Assembly: GCF_030272615.1 (NCBI RefSeq)
Contig: NC_081415.1
Span: 377,661,392 to 377,684,891, forward strand
Reading direction: 5' to 3'
Length of the DNA stretch: 23,500 bases
From: Cryptomeria japonica
Lineage: Eukaryota; Streptophyta; Pinopsida; Cupressales; Cupressaceae
The notes below the pieces were generated by a model. That model was not told the DNA's origin, searched no databases, and saw only the letters and a program-made list of their open reading frames with translations. Shown here piece by piece: positions 11,069 to 20,938 of the stretch (position 1 is its first letter; every line of letters begins with the position of its first letter). A program made the translations under genes and the position numbers.

Positions 11069-14000
11069 ATGGCCATTCCGATTCAAGAGCATCGATTCAA
11101 GCACCAGAGATGACATAATCGACCGCGGAAGTATGAACCAGTTGTAAGTGATCGATCTTTAGACTTTACATTTCTTAATTTTTGAATTTTTGCATTTTTA
11201 ATTTCGTGTGAAGTCAGTAATGTCATTTTGTCGTGCAGGTTAATACCATTTCTCGTATGAGTATCTATCCCTTTGTGTTTTATCGTTTAAGCAAGTAGGG
11301 TTTGTCGTCTGACATTGTCCCATGAATCATACAAAAATGTTCTTGATTGACCATTTTAGTGCGAGGAGTATTAAATTGTCGTATGAGACTTTTTACTCAT
11401 TCGACATGTAATTTTGGCTCGTACGAGTTTTTGCTTGTCTGTGGAAAGTCATATCAAAAACAACAAGCATTTTTTAGAGTGTAAACATCAATTTTTTAAT
11501 TTTAATGTTTTAAATTTGGATTCTATAGTATGTTTATTACATTCTTAGCACAAATTAAATCACGTACTGACGATTTGTATGTTCGATATTGCAGATTCAG
11601 TTTCCTGATATTCTTTTTTCGATGTACATTTCCACCGACGATGAGGCTTGTTCGTGAGTTATCAAATGCAGAGAGAGCTCATATTGGTTTGTATGGATTC
11701 AGATACCTATTATAGATGCCTGATATCCGTGTGAATCACAGTATGTTGACTGCTTTAGTCGAGCGTTTTCATTTGGAGCATAACACCTTTCATCTACCGG
11801 TTGGAGAGATGACTATCACGTAGGAGGATATATATAGGATTTTGAGAATTTCGTTTGCTAGAGCTAAGGTTGATTATGATGCTACTCGTCGACTGGGTAT
11901 TTTGGCATTGAGATGGATATTCAATGACGAGACTATCCTTGATCGCGCAATTACGTGAGATGATTTGATGAGTAGATATGGTGAGCAATACCCTCTGGCT
12001 TGCGTTTTGAAAGGTATGATTGATTGTTTTGTAATGCCTAATAGAGGATAGTAGGGTTTTCTATGTGGTTGGGGCAGAATGCTTGAGAGGTTGTTGACTC
12101 ATCCAGTGAGATTAGGGTGGGGATCATGCTTACTTTCTCATATGTATCATGAGATGCATGAGATTGTGTATCCAAAGGGGAAGAGCATGGTAGTAGGTGT
12201 TTTAGTTCTATAGATATGGGCATGGGAGCACATCTCAGTATGCATACCTATTGTAGATGATTCTAGAGAGGCGCACCAACCTATTGTTTGTTGCTATTCA
12301 GGTTATGTTATTCAGCACCACCTGGGAAAGACTAACTATTGGAGGAGACAGTTGGATGATATGATTGTGGTAGTATGGAGACCATATAGGGGTCTAGAGT
12401 TGTGGGATGATTGGAGAGTGCAGAGGAAGGATATGTTTATGACTCGACCTCTCATTGCTAGATTGGTGTCTATTATTGAGCGATTTGTAGTATCTAGGGT
12501 GATGAGGCAGTATGGGAGACCACAGAGTATATCCCAGGAGTTTACAACCTATGCTCGATATGGGGAGGAGGTGAGATGAGGATGGCCACCGAGACTATCA
12601 TATGCGTTGAGCATGTAGGAGTTAGCAGGTTTACAACCACAGAGATAGGGCTATCTAGAGGATTTAGCAGACGCGGGAGCATTGCTCCAGTATAGAGATT
12701 GGTTTCAGAGACAATCATTCCCTCGATTTATAGATCTCAGACAGAATGTGCCTCTTATAGAGGAGGTTGAGGATGATGCACCAACACAGGCACAGGCACA
12801 GGGGTGAAATCACAATACCGGTTCCCACTTTTTGACCAACTTTGACACTTATATGAATATTTGCAAAAAAAATCTTTACTTTCCAACACCTATAACTTTT
12901 AAACCGTTAAGAGTTTGAAGATGATGTAAACTAGTGGTTTGTAAATTCTTGCTTGCAAATTCTAAATATATTTGTTTCAATTTTTTTTAATTAAAATTTT
13001 ATTGATTTTTCCATCTCCCTCAAAAAGTAGTTTTTTTACAACAGACAACATTTTTTCAAAGTGATGTGCATCTCGAAATGCATATCTTTTTTTCTATAAA
13101 TGATAAAAATTTAATTCTTTTGAATTTTGGTTTGTAACATCAATACCCAGGGCATGCAGTTGGTTTGATAGTGATGTGTTGAATATTTTTCATTTTATTA
13201 AGTTTTGAAGTCCGACTAATTATAATTTAGATATAGGTATATGTTTGAACACATGACTTGTTCTATATATATAAAAAAAAAAATTATTTTTTTTTGTTAG
13301 AAAGAAGACATCAATACCTAGTGCATAGATATTTCTCAGAATTATTTTGAATTAGTTTATTATTTTTCCCAATGCATTGAACAAATAATTTCATGTTCAG
13401 TGAAAAACCTACATTCATAAGAAATAAAATAAAAATATATTAATCAAATTAAATATATTAAATATTATACTATTTTGAAAGCTTATACTGAGGACTAAAT
13501 ACTTTTTTTTAAAAACTTCTAAATGAATTCATTTGACCCCCCAAAAGCTAATGTAAAATTGGTTTTTTATCAGCATTTGATAGATGCAAAGGAGACTCCA
13601 TTGCAAATGTGATTTAGAAGTAGAGAGGTTCTATACAAGAAATTTTGATCTAAGAGCATTTGATCTAACTCTCTTCAATTAATTACTTCAAATGGGACCC
13701 CTTAAAGCTTTAATCATTATATTTTCTAAAAAATGTATGATTTCAAGAAAAATCAAGATGTACCAAAAAGTGGGAACCATCATTGTGAGTTCACCCACAG
13801 GTACCAGGTCAGGTATAGGGACGAGGGAAGGTACAGGGACAAGGGCAGGTATAAGGATAGAGAGTGGATGTACTTAGGCAGGCAGGAGGTGATCCTGGTG
13901 CTAGTAGCAGCAGGGTACCAGTGGGAGTTAGATAGCTACAAAGAGGGGAGGGTGGATCCTTAGGAGGTGTTGGGGTTGAGGCTGGTGGTTCTAGGGTAGT

Positions 14001-14445
14001 AGAGGGTGGAGGTGAGGAGGAGAGAGTGGTTCCTAGGAAGGTTAGGCATAAGAGAGATGAGCAGGGAGGCGGAGAGGGGGGTGTTGGGAGAGAGTAGGGA
14101 GTACCAGATATAGTACGATCTTTGAGATAGAAGTTGACAGGTTTGCAGTCATATTTGATAGTGGTGCAGACACAGTTGGTAGAGTGAGACTGATAGCCTG
14201 CTGAGGTGAGAGCAGCGCGTGATGCTCTTCAGCGAGAGGTTTTGCATCAGACAAGTCATGCAACTTATTACGTTGCAGCTTATAGTGTAGCGATCCCATT
14301 AGCACAGCAAGTTGTTCCATATTCTCAGTATATGGCTCAATCAGAGGGAGCTAGGACACCCAGACAGGACGTCGGTCAGTAGGCACCACCTCCTCCACCC
14401 GGCGATGAGGGAGAGGCAGAGAGCTATATTTATTATATCTCCTAG
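11069..14445 (+). pseudogene. Plant mobile domain (PMD)-type pseudogene, split by a TIR element
   Basis: A single plus-strand frame (codons in register with 11641) encodes a protein of the plant mobile domain family, related to 'serine/threonine phosphatase 7 long form' and MAIN-type proteins, which occur as host genes and inside transposons. Recognisable pieces are NHSMLTALVERF, HNTFHLPVGEMT, EDIYRILRI, CGWGRMLERLL, MYHEMHEIVYPKGKS, IWAWEH and TNYWRRQLDD (about 11641-12360), then RVMRQYGR and SLQYRDW-like sequence. A Gln/Gly/Arg-rich tail follows after the insertion and ends IYYIS-stop at 14443-14445. Possible 5' exon: ATG at 11069 (MAIPIQEHRF) with a GTAAGT donor at 11144. The acceptor is uncertain (11238 or 11594); the main frame is open from 11530. 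Nineteen premature stops, no frameshift. The 993-bp insert plus its 6-bp duplication is 999 bp, so the frame is kept across it. Confidence 0.8.
12803..13795. mobile_element. Non-autonomous TIR DNA element (993 bp) inside the PMD pseudogene
   Basis: The left end GGTGAAATCACAATACCGG, continuing TTCCCACTTTTTG, matches the reverse complement of the right end: GGTGAACTCACAATGATGG, then TTCCCACTTTTTG. The match covers roughly 32 bp with few mismatches and fades into weaker similarity to about 44 bp. CACAGG flanks it on both sides (12797-12802 and 13796-13801). The interior is AT-rich with no transposase or long ORF, and contains a near-duplicate ACATCAATACCCAGGGCATG / ACATCAATACCTAGTGCATA (13137 and 13306). 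The host frame reads on cleanly if the element and one CACAGG are ignored. The superfamily is unclear: a 6-bp duplication fits neither the 8 bp of hAT nor the 9 bp of MULE. The CACAGG repeats at the left flank make its true length uncertain. Confidence 0.82.
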
Positions 14446-15811
14446 ATTTTTTTATATACCCCATTTTTGTAGCCTATATGATTCTTGCTTCCTTGAGACA
14501 TTGTATTTGATAGTTGATATCATTTGTACTCTTAGACACTGAGATTATGATGATATACACGAGCTCTTGGTTTTATTTCATCGTACTTGTGTTGATTGAT
14601 TGTGAGATGCATTTCTATATGCTTTATTCTATATGTATGCATATCTTTTCAGTATGGATGTATGTAATGCAGATGAATATGGATGATTGTTTTTTTTGTT
14701 TCTTTTTCATATGCAATAAATGATGAAAATGATTAACTAGTAATGCAAATGTTTATTTTTCATGCAATAATATGAATGAAAATAAATATATAATGAAATG
14801 TGTGGATCTATATAAGATATTTATGTATGCAGGTAACATCTCAATACACAAGTACTTGATCAGAGAAACGATGATGAAAAATAGACCACTTAGCTGAAAA
14901 ATGACGATTGCTTTAGACTCCCATTCAAAAGATAAAGAGATCATTGTTATTGTGCCGAAATCACTTTAAATGCATAAAATTTAGAATGAATGCAACCTAA
15001 ACTTAGTCACTGGATTTGGTATGCTTAATTTTCATCACTGAGCTTTTTACAAACACAACAAGCAAAACAGAGTTCCTTCCTTTATATATGCAATATTAAT
15101 TAACTTGTCCACAATGACCCTTTTTTCGTTCATATCCTTGGAAAAATAACGCATGCGTCTAGATTGCACATTAAATAAATTCCCTCAAAACAGACAAAGA
15201 AGTGACTCCAACCTCCTTGTAGCATACAAATAAGTGGAGTCGAGGTATATGTGGCAATTTTACCTTGATGTGAAGGCACTTATCACAGACACCCAGTTGA
15301 TTAGATGTTTCCAGATCATCGGAATCATTCCTACAAGTAGAAAACAAAGAAAAGTATTATGCCCCAAATCCTTGCTCCTCTTAGTCAAGATAGACTTCCT
15401 CGAGTTACTCAAAGGGAATAATCGAAAACCAATTTAAAAGACAACACACAAATAAAATGTCAATCATATCTCAAACAGTATAGTGATTGTTTTCAGTAGT
15501 CTTGTTTTGCTTGTTTACTCAGTGATAAAATTCTTCAGTAGTTTGGAGATAGGTGACTGACCCAGAGTGGATGACCTGGTACTACTAACATAAAGATGAA
15601 TTGGTTAAACTAATTAGGACATTTAGATTGATCAGTTGATTACCCTAAGACTAGGACATTGATCAGTTTCAAGCCATGAGGGTTCCAAAAGAACCAGATG
15701 TCACAAAAGTGACTAAAAGATATGTACAAGCGAAAGAAAAGATGCTGGAAAGCGGGAATGAAAATGGGAAATGCCAAATTTGCATTGTTAGATGGGGCGC
15801 TTGAGTACAAG
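14446..15811. other. Non-coding stretch between PMD and gypsy remnants
   Basis: No gene is supportable. The left part looks like the AT-rich 3' region of the PMD unit. From about 15240 to 15811, read on the minus strand, it continues as the long 3' untranslated region of the gypsy element, downstream of its pol stop at 15968. I could not identify a polypurine tract or 3' LTR by eye, so the element's end is undefined. Confidence 0.5.
14715..14720 (+). terminator. Possible polyadenylation signal after the PMD frame
   Basis: AATAAA lies 270 bp after the terminal stop of the PMD frame, in a T-rich 3' region with a TTTTTTTTGTTTC run just upstream. Canonical hexamers are not obligatory in plants, so this is suggestive only. 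Confidence 0.3.
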
Positions 15812-15895
15812 AGGTGCCTTCTTACCAAGTTTTCACCTGCTTGGCAAAGATCCTCTTTTTTTTTTACCAAGGTGCCTGTTTACCAAGTTTTCACC
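15812..15895. repeat. 26-bp direct repeat, 58-bp period, in gypsy 3' UTR
   Basis: AGGTGCCTTCTTACCAAG then TTTTCACC (15812-15837) and AGGTGCCTGTTTACCAAG then TTTTCACC (15870-15895) differ at two positions. A shorter echo (ACCAAGGTGCC) occurs around 15866. They lie on the minus-strand side just after the pol stop, so they form a repeated 3' UTR module. Confidence 0.85.
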
Positions 15896-15967
15896 AAGGC
15901 ATTTGAATTTTTTTATTTTTTATTTTTAAGGAATTTTTACCTGTACAGGTTGCTGGAGCAGAGAAAA

Positions 15968-16477
15968 CTAAGTGAAGAATTTCTTCAAGTGGATGGTGTT
16001 GATCAGTTCACAGAGTTGTTCTCCTTCCGATTTTGAGAGTTGATAGGCACTAGAGCCAAAGACAGCAGTAACGATGTAGGGACCCAGCCAGTTGGGTTCA
16101 AACTTCCCTTTGTTGTCTTGAAACTGTTGATTTTTAGGATTTTCTCTTAAAACAAGGTCACCAACTTGAAATTATCTTTGTCAAAATTTCTTGTTATAAC
16201 CTCTAGACATTATCTTTTGGTAGGCTCTCAGATGATCAAACGCCACTTGTCGACATTCATCCAACAACTCAAGTTCTTGCAATCTAGATATTTTGTAGTC
16301 TTTATCAGTAACAAGACCTTGCAAAGAAACTCTCAAAGATGGTATTTTCACCTCAATAGGCAAGACTACTTCGGACCCATACACCAAAGAAAAAGGTGTA
16401 GCCCCAGTAGGTGTTCTGATATTTTTTCTATAAGCCCATAGTACAGGATTGAGCTACAGATGTCAATCCTTTCCAGA
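15968..16477 (-). pseudogene. INT: Integrase C-terminal fragment with GPY/F-like module
   Basis: Only the tail of the integrase remains. It opens near 16475 with wording normally found just before the end of the catalytic core (W-H-L-Q-L-N-P with two stops, LWAYRKNIRTPTGATPFSLV) and continues YGSEVVLPIEV, ELLDECRQVAFDHLRAYQK, FQVGDLVLRENP, then NWLGPYIVTAVFGSSAYQLS and INTIHLKKFF, ending at TAG 15970-15968. NWLGPY is the GPY/F-like module. The zinc finger and the D-D-E catalytic core are missing. Two more stops lie at about 16185-16165. No chromodomain follows. Confidence 0.85.
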
Positions 16478-16492
16478 TAGGTGTTCTGATAT
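16408..16492. repeat. 15-bp direct repeat at the RNase H/integrase deletion scar
   Basis: TAGGTGTTCTGATAT occurs at 16408-16422 (native integrase, minus-strand NIRTP) and again at 16478-16492, exactly between the end of RNase H and the start of the integrase fragment. The second copy has no place in either domain. It looks like filler DNA copied during end joining. Confidence 0.85.
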
Positions 16493-16841
16493 CTTTGTGT
16501 TCTACATATTCAATATCAAATTTTGTAAGAACCATGACCCATTTAACCATTCTCCATGTAAGTGTTACTTTAGTGAGAAGGTATTTGAGCAGATAAATCT
16601 TAGCCACCAGTTTGATAGAATGTGATAGCATATAGTGTCTAAATTTCTGTGATGCAAAGACTAATGCCAAACAAGCTTTTTTTGTGATGGTATAGTTCAT
16701 CTCATAGGACACCAAGGTTCTGCTAATATAATATATAGCTCTTTCGATTTTATTCTCATCATGTTGTGCCAAAAGTGCCCCCAGTGATGTATCTATAGCT
16801 GATATGTAGAGAATCAATGGTTTGCCTTGAATTGGTGGCAT
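16428..16841 (-). pseudogene. RH: RNase H (RT-linked) remnant, cut at its end
   Basis: PPIQGKPLILYISAIDTSLG, with ALLAQH after it, opens the RNase H-like domain (first catalytic Asp kept in SAIDTS). Then come YYISRTLVSYEMNY, ACLALVFASQKFRHYMLSHS and WVMVLTKFDIEYVEHK. Straight after EYVEHK the frame runs into a copied integrase word (DIRTP) and then out of register. This is where a large internal deletion begins. The downstream second RNase H expected in Tat-like elements is absent. Confidence 0.8.
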
Positions 16842-16849
16842 TAGTATAG

Positions 16850-17910
16850 GTGGGTTAGAAATATATTCCTTGATTTTTTTAGATGTTGTTCACAATCTTC
16901 ATCCCATTTGTATTTGACTCCTTTTCATAATGCCTTTGTGAATGGTTGAGCTTTATCTACTAGCTGAGAAATAAAGCATCTTATTGGTTGGAGGCGGCCT
17001 TGTAAACTTCTCATTTGATTGAAATTCTTTGGATGTGACATTTCCAATTTGATAGCCTTAACTCTTTCTGGATCCACTTCAATTCCTTTCGTTGAAACAA
17101 TATATCCTAGGAGTTTACCAGATGTAACCCAAATGCACATTTCTTAGGATTTAATCTGAGTTTGAATTTTTCCATCATGTCTAATATTGGACCTAGTTCT
17201 GAAAGATGTGTTGATCTTTTCATAGATTTAACTAGACTATCATCAATATAATCCTCCATGTTTTTGTGCATCATATCATGAAAATTCTTGTTACAGCTCT
17301 TTGATAAGTAGCTCTTGCATTCTTTAGACCGAAGGGCATTACATTCTAGAAGAAGGTTCCCCATGCACAGGTGAATGTTGTTTTCACTTGATCCTCGGGT
17401 GCAATTTTGATCTAATTCTACCCAGAAAAATCATTCATTAAAGAGTACATTTCATAGCCAGCAGTCATGTCCACAATCATATCTATGTTGGGTAGTGGAA
17501 ATCATCTTTTGGACAAGCTTTGTTTAAATCTCTGAAATCTATGCAAACACGTATTGATTTGTCAGGTTTGGAAACAGGTACAATATTAGATATCCATTCA
17601 ACATAATCAATTGCTCTGATGAATCCAGATTTTAGTAATTTTTCTAGCTCAGCCTTAACAAGTAATGCAACATGAGGATGCATTTTTCAGAGTTTTTGCT
17701 TAACAGGTTTAACTCTGGGAGTGATAGAAAGATGATGCATTATGAGATCAGGATCTAGACCCGACATATCAGCATATGTCCATGCAAAATTGATCTTCTT
17801 TTCCATGAAGAAATCAGGAAATTCATTTAGTTCTTCAGCTGACAAGGATTGAGCTACATGTATAGTGTGCTAAGTTTCTTTTGTTCCAATGTTTATTGGT
17901 TATGTAGGGT
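16850..17910 (-). pseudogene. RT: Ty3/gypsy reverse transcriptase remnant
   Basis: Pre-RT wording (about 17860-17700: FFMEKK, HMLICR-like, MHPHVALLVKAELEKLL) leads into finger motifs SKPDKSIRVCIDFRDLNKAC (17580-17510). After a frame change come MYSLMNDFSG, VMPFGLKNARATYQRA and, in another frame, the catalytic-box word DYIDDSLVKS (YxDD, about 17245). The thumb/connection continues with GYIVSTKGIEVDPERVKAIK and MRSLQGRLQ (17110-16990). The position of the first catalytic Asp (usually M-D-G-x-S-G) reads Asn here. At least three frame changes and several TAG/TGA codons make it dead. It would have copied element RNA into DNA. Confidence 0.85.
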
Positions 17911-18119
17911 CAATTAGCACTGATGATCACTCTAAAAGTGATCAGGAAAAATGTCAAGTATCTGACCTTTAGGTGCCTCACAGAGGTTTTCACCATTAGG
18001 TACGTCCTTTATTTTTACTATTTTTTATTCTGACACCGCCACAGTGTGGTTTTCGCCATCAGAGCTCTTATTTTTCTTTTTTTGATTTTTGCGACTAAAA
18101 TAGTTGATATTCGCTACTG

Positions 18120-19313
18120 TCATGTTCTCACTTTTTCACTAGTGGAAGAGTCCATTGGTTCAACTGCATTAAGATAGCAGGCTAATGTATAGTCATTGGA
18201 AAAGGTAGGTATATTCAAAGGCTGATCCTGGAGAGTACAATCAATAAGCTCAGGATGTACTAGTGATAAATATTTAACAAGTTCAAGGGAATTCACGGTA
18301 TTATCATCACAACCTCGGACCGACAAGTCGAGTTCCAGAAGACTACCTTGCCTAAGTGTATCGAGACCAGGAAGAGTTAGAACATGATTATCGAAGTTTA
18401 CATTAGTATTTAGGGGATCTAACCCAACAAACCTACCACTAGCACCATCTTCTACTTCGGACTGGATTACATATCGTGGTTTGATAGTAACAGAGTCAGC
18501 AGACAGAGTCTTGACATTCATGACGGAGTAGTCATAGTTTGGTGTCAAATAGGTAATGTCATAAATAGAGCTTATGTCAGAGTGATCAAAGTCAAAATAT
18601 GAAGCCTCTGACTCTTCTTCTAGTGGCTTAGAGAAGGCATGTATAGTATTAATATCTACATCTTTGATGTTGCAAGTTCCTTCATGATTTGGTTCAATGA
18701 TCACTTGTATTTGACATACCTGTTAACATGAACTTGATGACTATGTTAGTCTCTTTCGTATTTTCCATTCAGCTTCCTTTGGACTAATAACTAGACCTGC
18801 TTTTGTAGCCTCCAATTCTTCATTTGTAGTTCCATACCTGATTTTCTCCATCTCATTAGAGGGAGATATAGTAGGTGAAGAATTTTCTTGTGCTCTTTCT
18901 TCTTTCAGTTGTTGTTCATAGTCTTCTTGTCTTTTTAGTCTAATTTCCTCTATTTCCTTTTGTAGTTTTAAGTGTGCTATCGCTTGTGCTTCATCTATGA
19001 TATCACTAGATTTTTCAGGAGTTTCTCCAGGAGATGCATCTGACAGAGGCTCTGGACCCCATTCATACTCATTTGAGTCAGTTTCTAAATCATCTACTTG
19101 CATTCTACTTGTGTATGCGACTGGAATGTTCAGTGGTGCAAACAACTCTTTAATTCCTTCCATTTCTTCTCTCATGTCTTTTGGGAGTTCTACTCCTTGT
19201 AGTGTTATTGTTGATATAGTTGGAACTTGATTACAAGATGCTTCTTCTCTCTTGATTGCTATTTCTTCTTGTTCTTTTTCATAATCTTCCTAAGTTTGTT
19301 GAGTGTTTATTTC
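18120..19313 (-). pseudogene. Acidic spacer region between G-patch and RT
   Basis: The same frame as the G-patch carries on, interrupted only by stops (two at 19320-19270, two at 18740-18715, then TGA at about 18120). The first part has a long Glu/Lys/Gln helix predicted as coiled coil (LKLQKEIEEIRLKRQEDYEQ onward). The second is acidic and aromatic (SEASYFDFDHSDISSIYD) and ends in NAVEPMDSS. No catalytic motif is visible. The region links protease/G-patch to reverse transcriptase in the polyprotein. Confidence 0.7.
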
Positions 19314-19712
19314 CTATGATGTTGAAGGTGGTATATTTTTCCTCCACTTAGACTGATGATAAGAAGTATGTTTTTGATCTGATGACTCCTCTAAATGGTA
19401 TCCAAGTCCAACTTTATCATTTGTAGACTTAGTTTGTAGCTTAATAGGTTCAACAATACCTTCTTGGTGCTTTCCTAGAGGACCGGCACCTAAATATCCC
19501 ATGCGGTGAATCATCTTATAGCCTACACCATATTGTGCAGGGGAAATTTCACAGTGTTGTACTTCTTTGTTTTCACTATCTTCTTTGAAAAGCCATTTGA
19601 GAATAGCCTCCTCTTCTATTTCATCTCCAAGGGAAGTAGAGGATTGTACAAAAATACCATCATAAATGACATTCGAAGTTGAAGTTTGTAGCTTCATAGC
19701 CTCTAATGGTTT
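19314..19712 (-). pseudogene. G-patch domain module between protease and RT
   Basis: In the frame beginning near MKLQTS at 19697, residues 57-85 (19529-19443) match a G-patch: GVGYKMIHRMGYLGAGPLGK, then HQEGIVEPI. The spaced glycines, MGY and GPLGK...EGI..PI are the family signature. G-patch domains bind RNA or activate DEAH-box helicases in cell proteins. In gypsy elements their role is not established here. The upstream segment (EEEAILKWLFKED) is acidic. The frame continues through two TAG codons to the spacer at 19175. Confidence 0.8.
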
Positions 19713-20938
19713 TCTAGACTGTCATGGTGATGAAGAGACATTAGTGAAAGTATAGGTTCTATTTTGTATCCATCCATGCCAGTATCTGTGATTTTCAATT
19801 TTTTTTCTAAATCTTTCATCAAAGTTTTTGAACTCTCACCTATAGAGGCTGCTCTATTATGAGGAATAAAGGTATCAGTACACCGTTTTAATGCATTACA
19901 GGTGTAAGTTGTATCAGCATGAATACTGACTTCAACTCTATTATAAGGAAATTTCAAGCACTGATGATAGGTAGATGGTACTGCATGCATTTCGTGAATC
20001 CATGGCCTGCCCAACAAGATGTTGTATGAAAGAGGAAGATCAAGCACCTGAAAAATAATGTCTCTTTCCATATGTCCTACCCTAATCGGTAATAGTACCA
20101 GACCTTTAGAGATTCTTTCTTCTTCATCATAAGCTTTGATTTTTATTTTCTTTGTTGGATCAATGACATGTTCAAAAAATCCCAACTATGTCAGTAGATT
20201 GTAGGTACAAATATTCAACCCAGCGCCTCCATCTATCAAAACATGTTTGACTCGGTGTTTATGGATCATAGCTTCGATGTGCAATGGCTGGTTATGTGGG
20301 TGATTCAGTGAATTGTCATCTTCTTCAGAGAAGGTGAGGTAATGAGGTGAAGTCAGGTGACCCACCATAGATTGAAACTGATCAACATCTAAATCTTTGG
20401 GGACATTAATATTGAGCAAAGATTTGTCCATGATCTCTCTATGAGAAGAAGAGATCTTAAGTAGTTCAAAAATGGAGATTTGAGCGATAGTTTGTTTTAG
20501 TTGTTCGACAATGCTATAACCAGGAGAGGATGATGAAGCCAACTGCTTAGATTTAGCTATGATCGTATCTGGTTGTCTATTTGAAGAAGTTGTTAGGTTT
20601 GATGTTGCTTTATCACAAGTTGAGGCACTAGCTCTTTTGAGAGTAACCTTCTTTTGAGCGCATGTCATAGCATTTGCAGTTTGCATTTTATTTTGTTTAT
20701 CTTTAACTATGATCACGTTGCAATACTCGGATTGGGAAGATTCAATCATGTTGATCACATTGTCATTGTTAGCATAGGTGTAATTGACTTTGGCACCTCC
20801 CTTGGATTTTGATGAATTACCTTGTTCATAAGCAGGCAAGGGATCTTTAAAGGCTTTGTGATCAGAGTTAGTCGTGTGATTTCCAATAACAATTTTGCTA
20901 GCATCGATGAGGTCTTGAATCTCATGTTTGAGTTTCAT
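19703..20938 (-). pseudogene. pro: gag linker and retropepsin-like protease, one stop
   Basis: Two blocks in one frame are separated by a single TAG at 20185-20183 (context NLLT-stop-LGFFEHV), probably from CAG. The N-terminal part is Ser/Thr-rich linker; the protease begins about 20290 with IEAMIHKHRVKHVLIDGGAG. The active-site word is DGGAG instead of the usual DTG/DSG; this Gly-rich form is common in plant Tat/Athila-type elements. The second half has the family's closing motif YNILLGRPWIHEMHAVPS followed by TYHQCLKFP. The enzyme would cut the Gag-Pol polyprotein. A one-base loss at about 19700 moves the next domain into another frame. Confidence 0.85.

Noticed and set aside
12803-13795. 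Reading the insert as a spliced intron of the PMD gene
   Set aside because: The ends are GG...CC, not GT...AG, and they form a terminal inverted repeat with a flanking duplication, so a transposon explains them better.
14042-14320. 92-codon minus-strand frame
   Set aside because: Antisense shadow of the Gln/Gly-rich PMD tail.
11641-14445. Stop-codon recoding (TAG/TGA read as amino acids) in the PMD frame
   Set aside because: Plant nuclear genes use the standard code. All stops fit transitions at methylatable sites and the gene hosts a transposon, so decay is the simpler reading.
15722-16036. 104-codon plus-strand frame
   Set aside because: It is antisense to the gypsy 3' UTR and end of integrase, and its Phe/Leu-rich text comes from poly-T runs.
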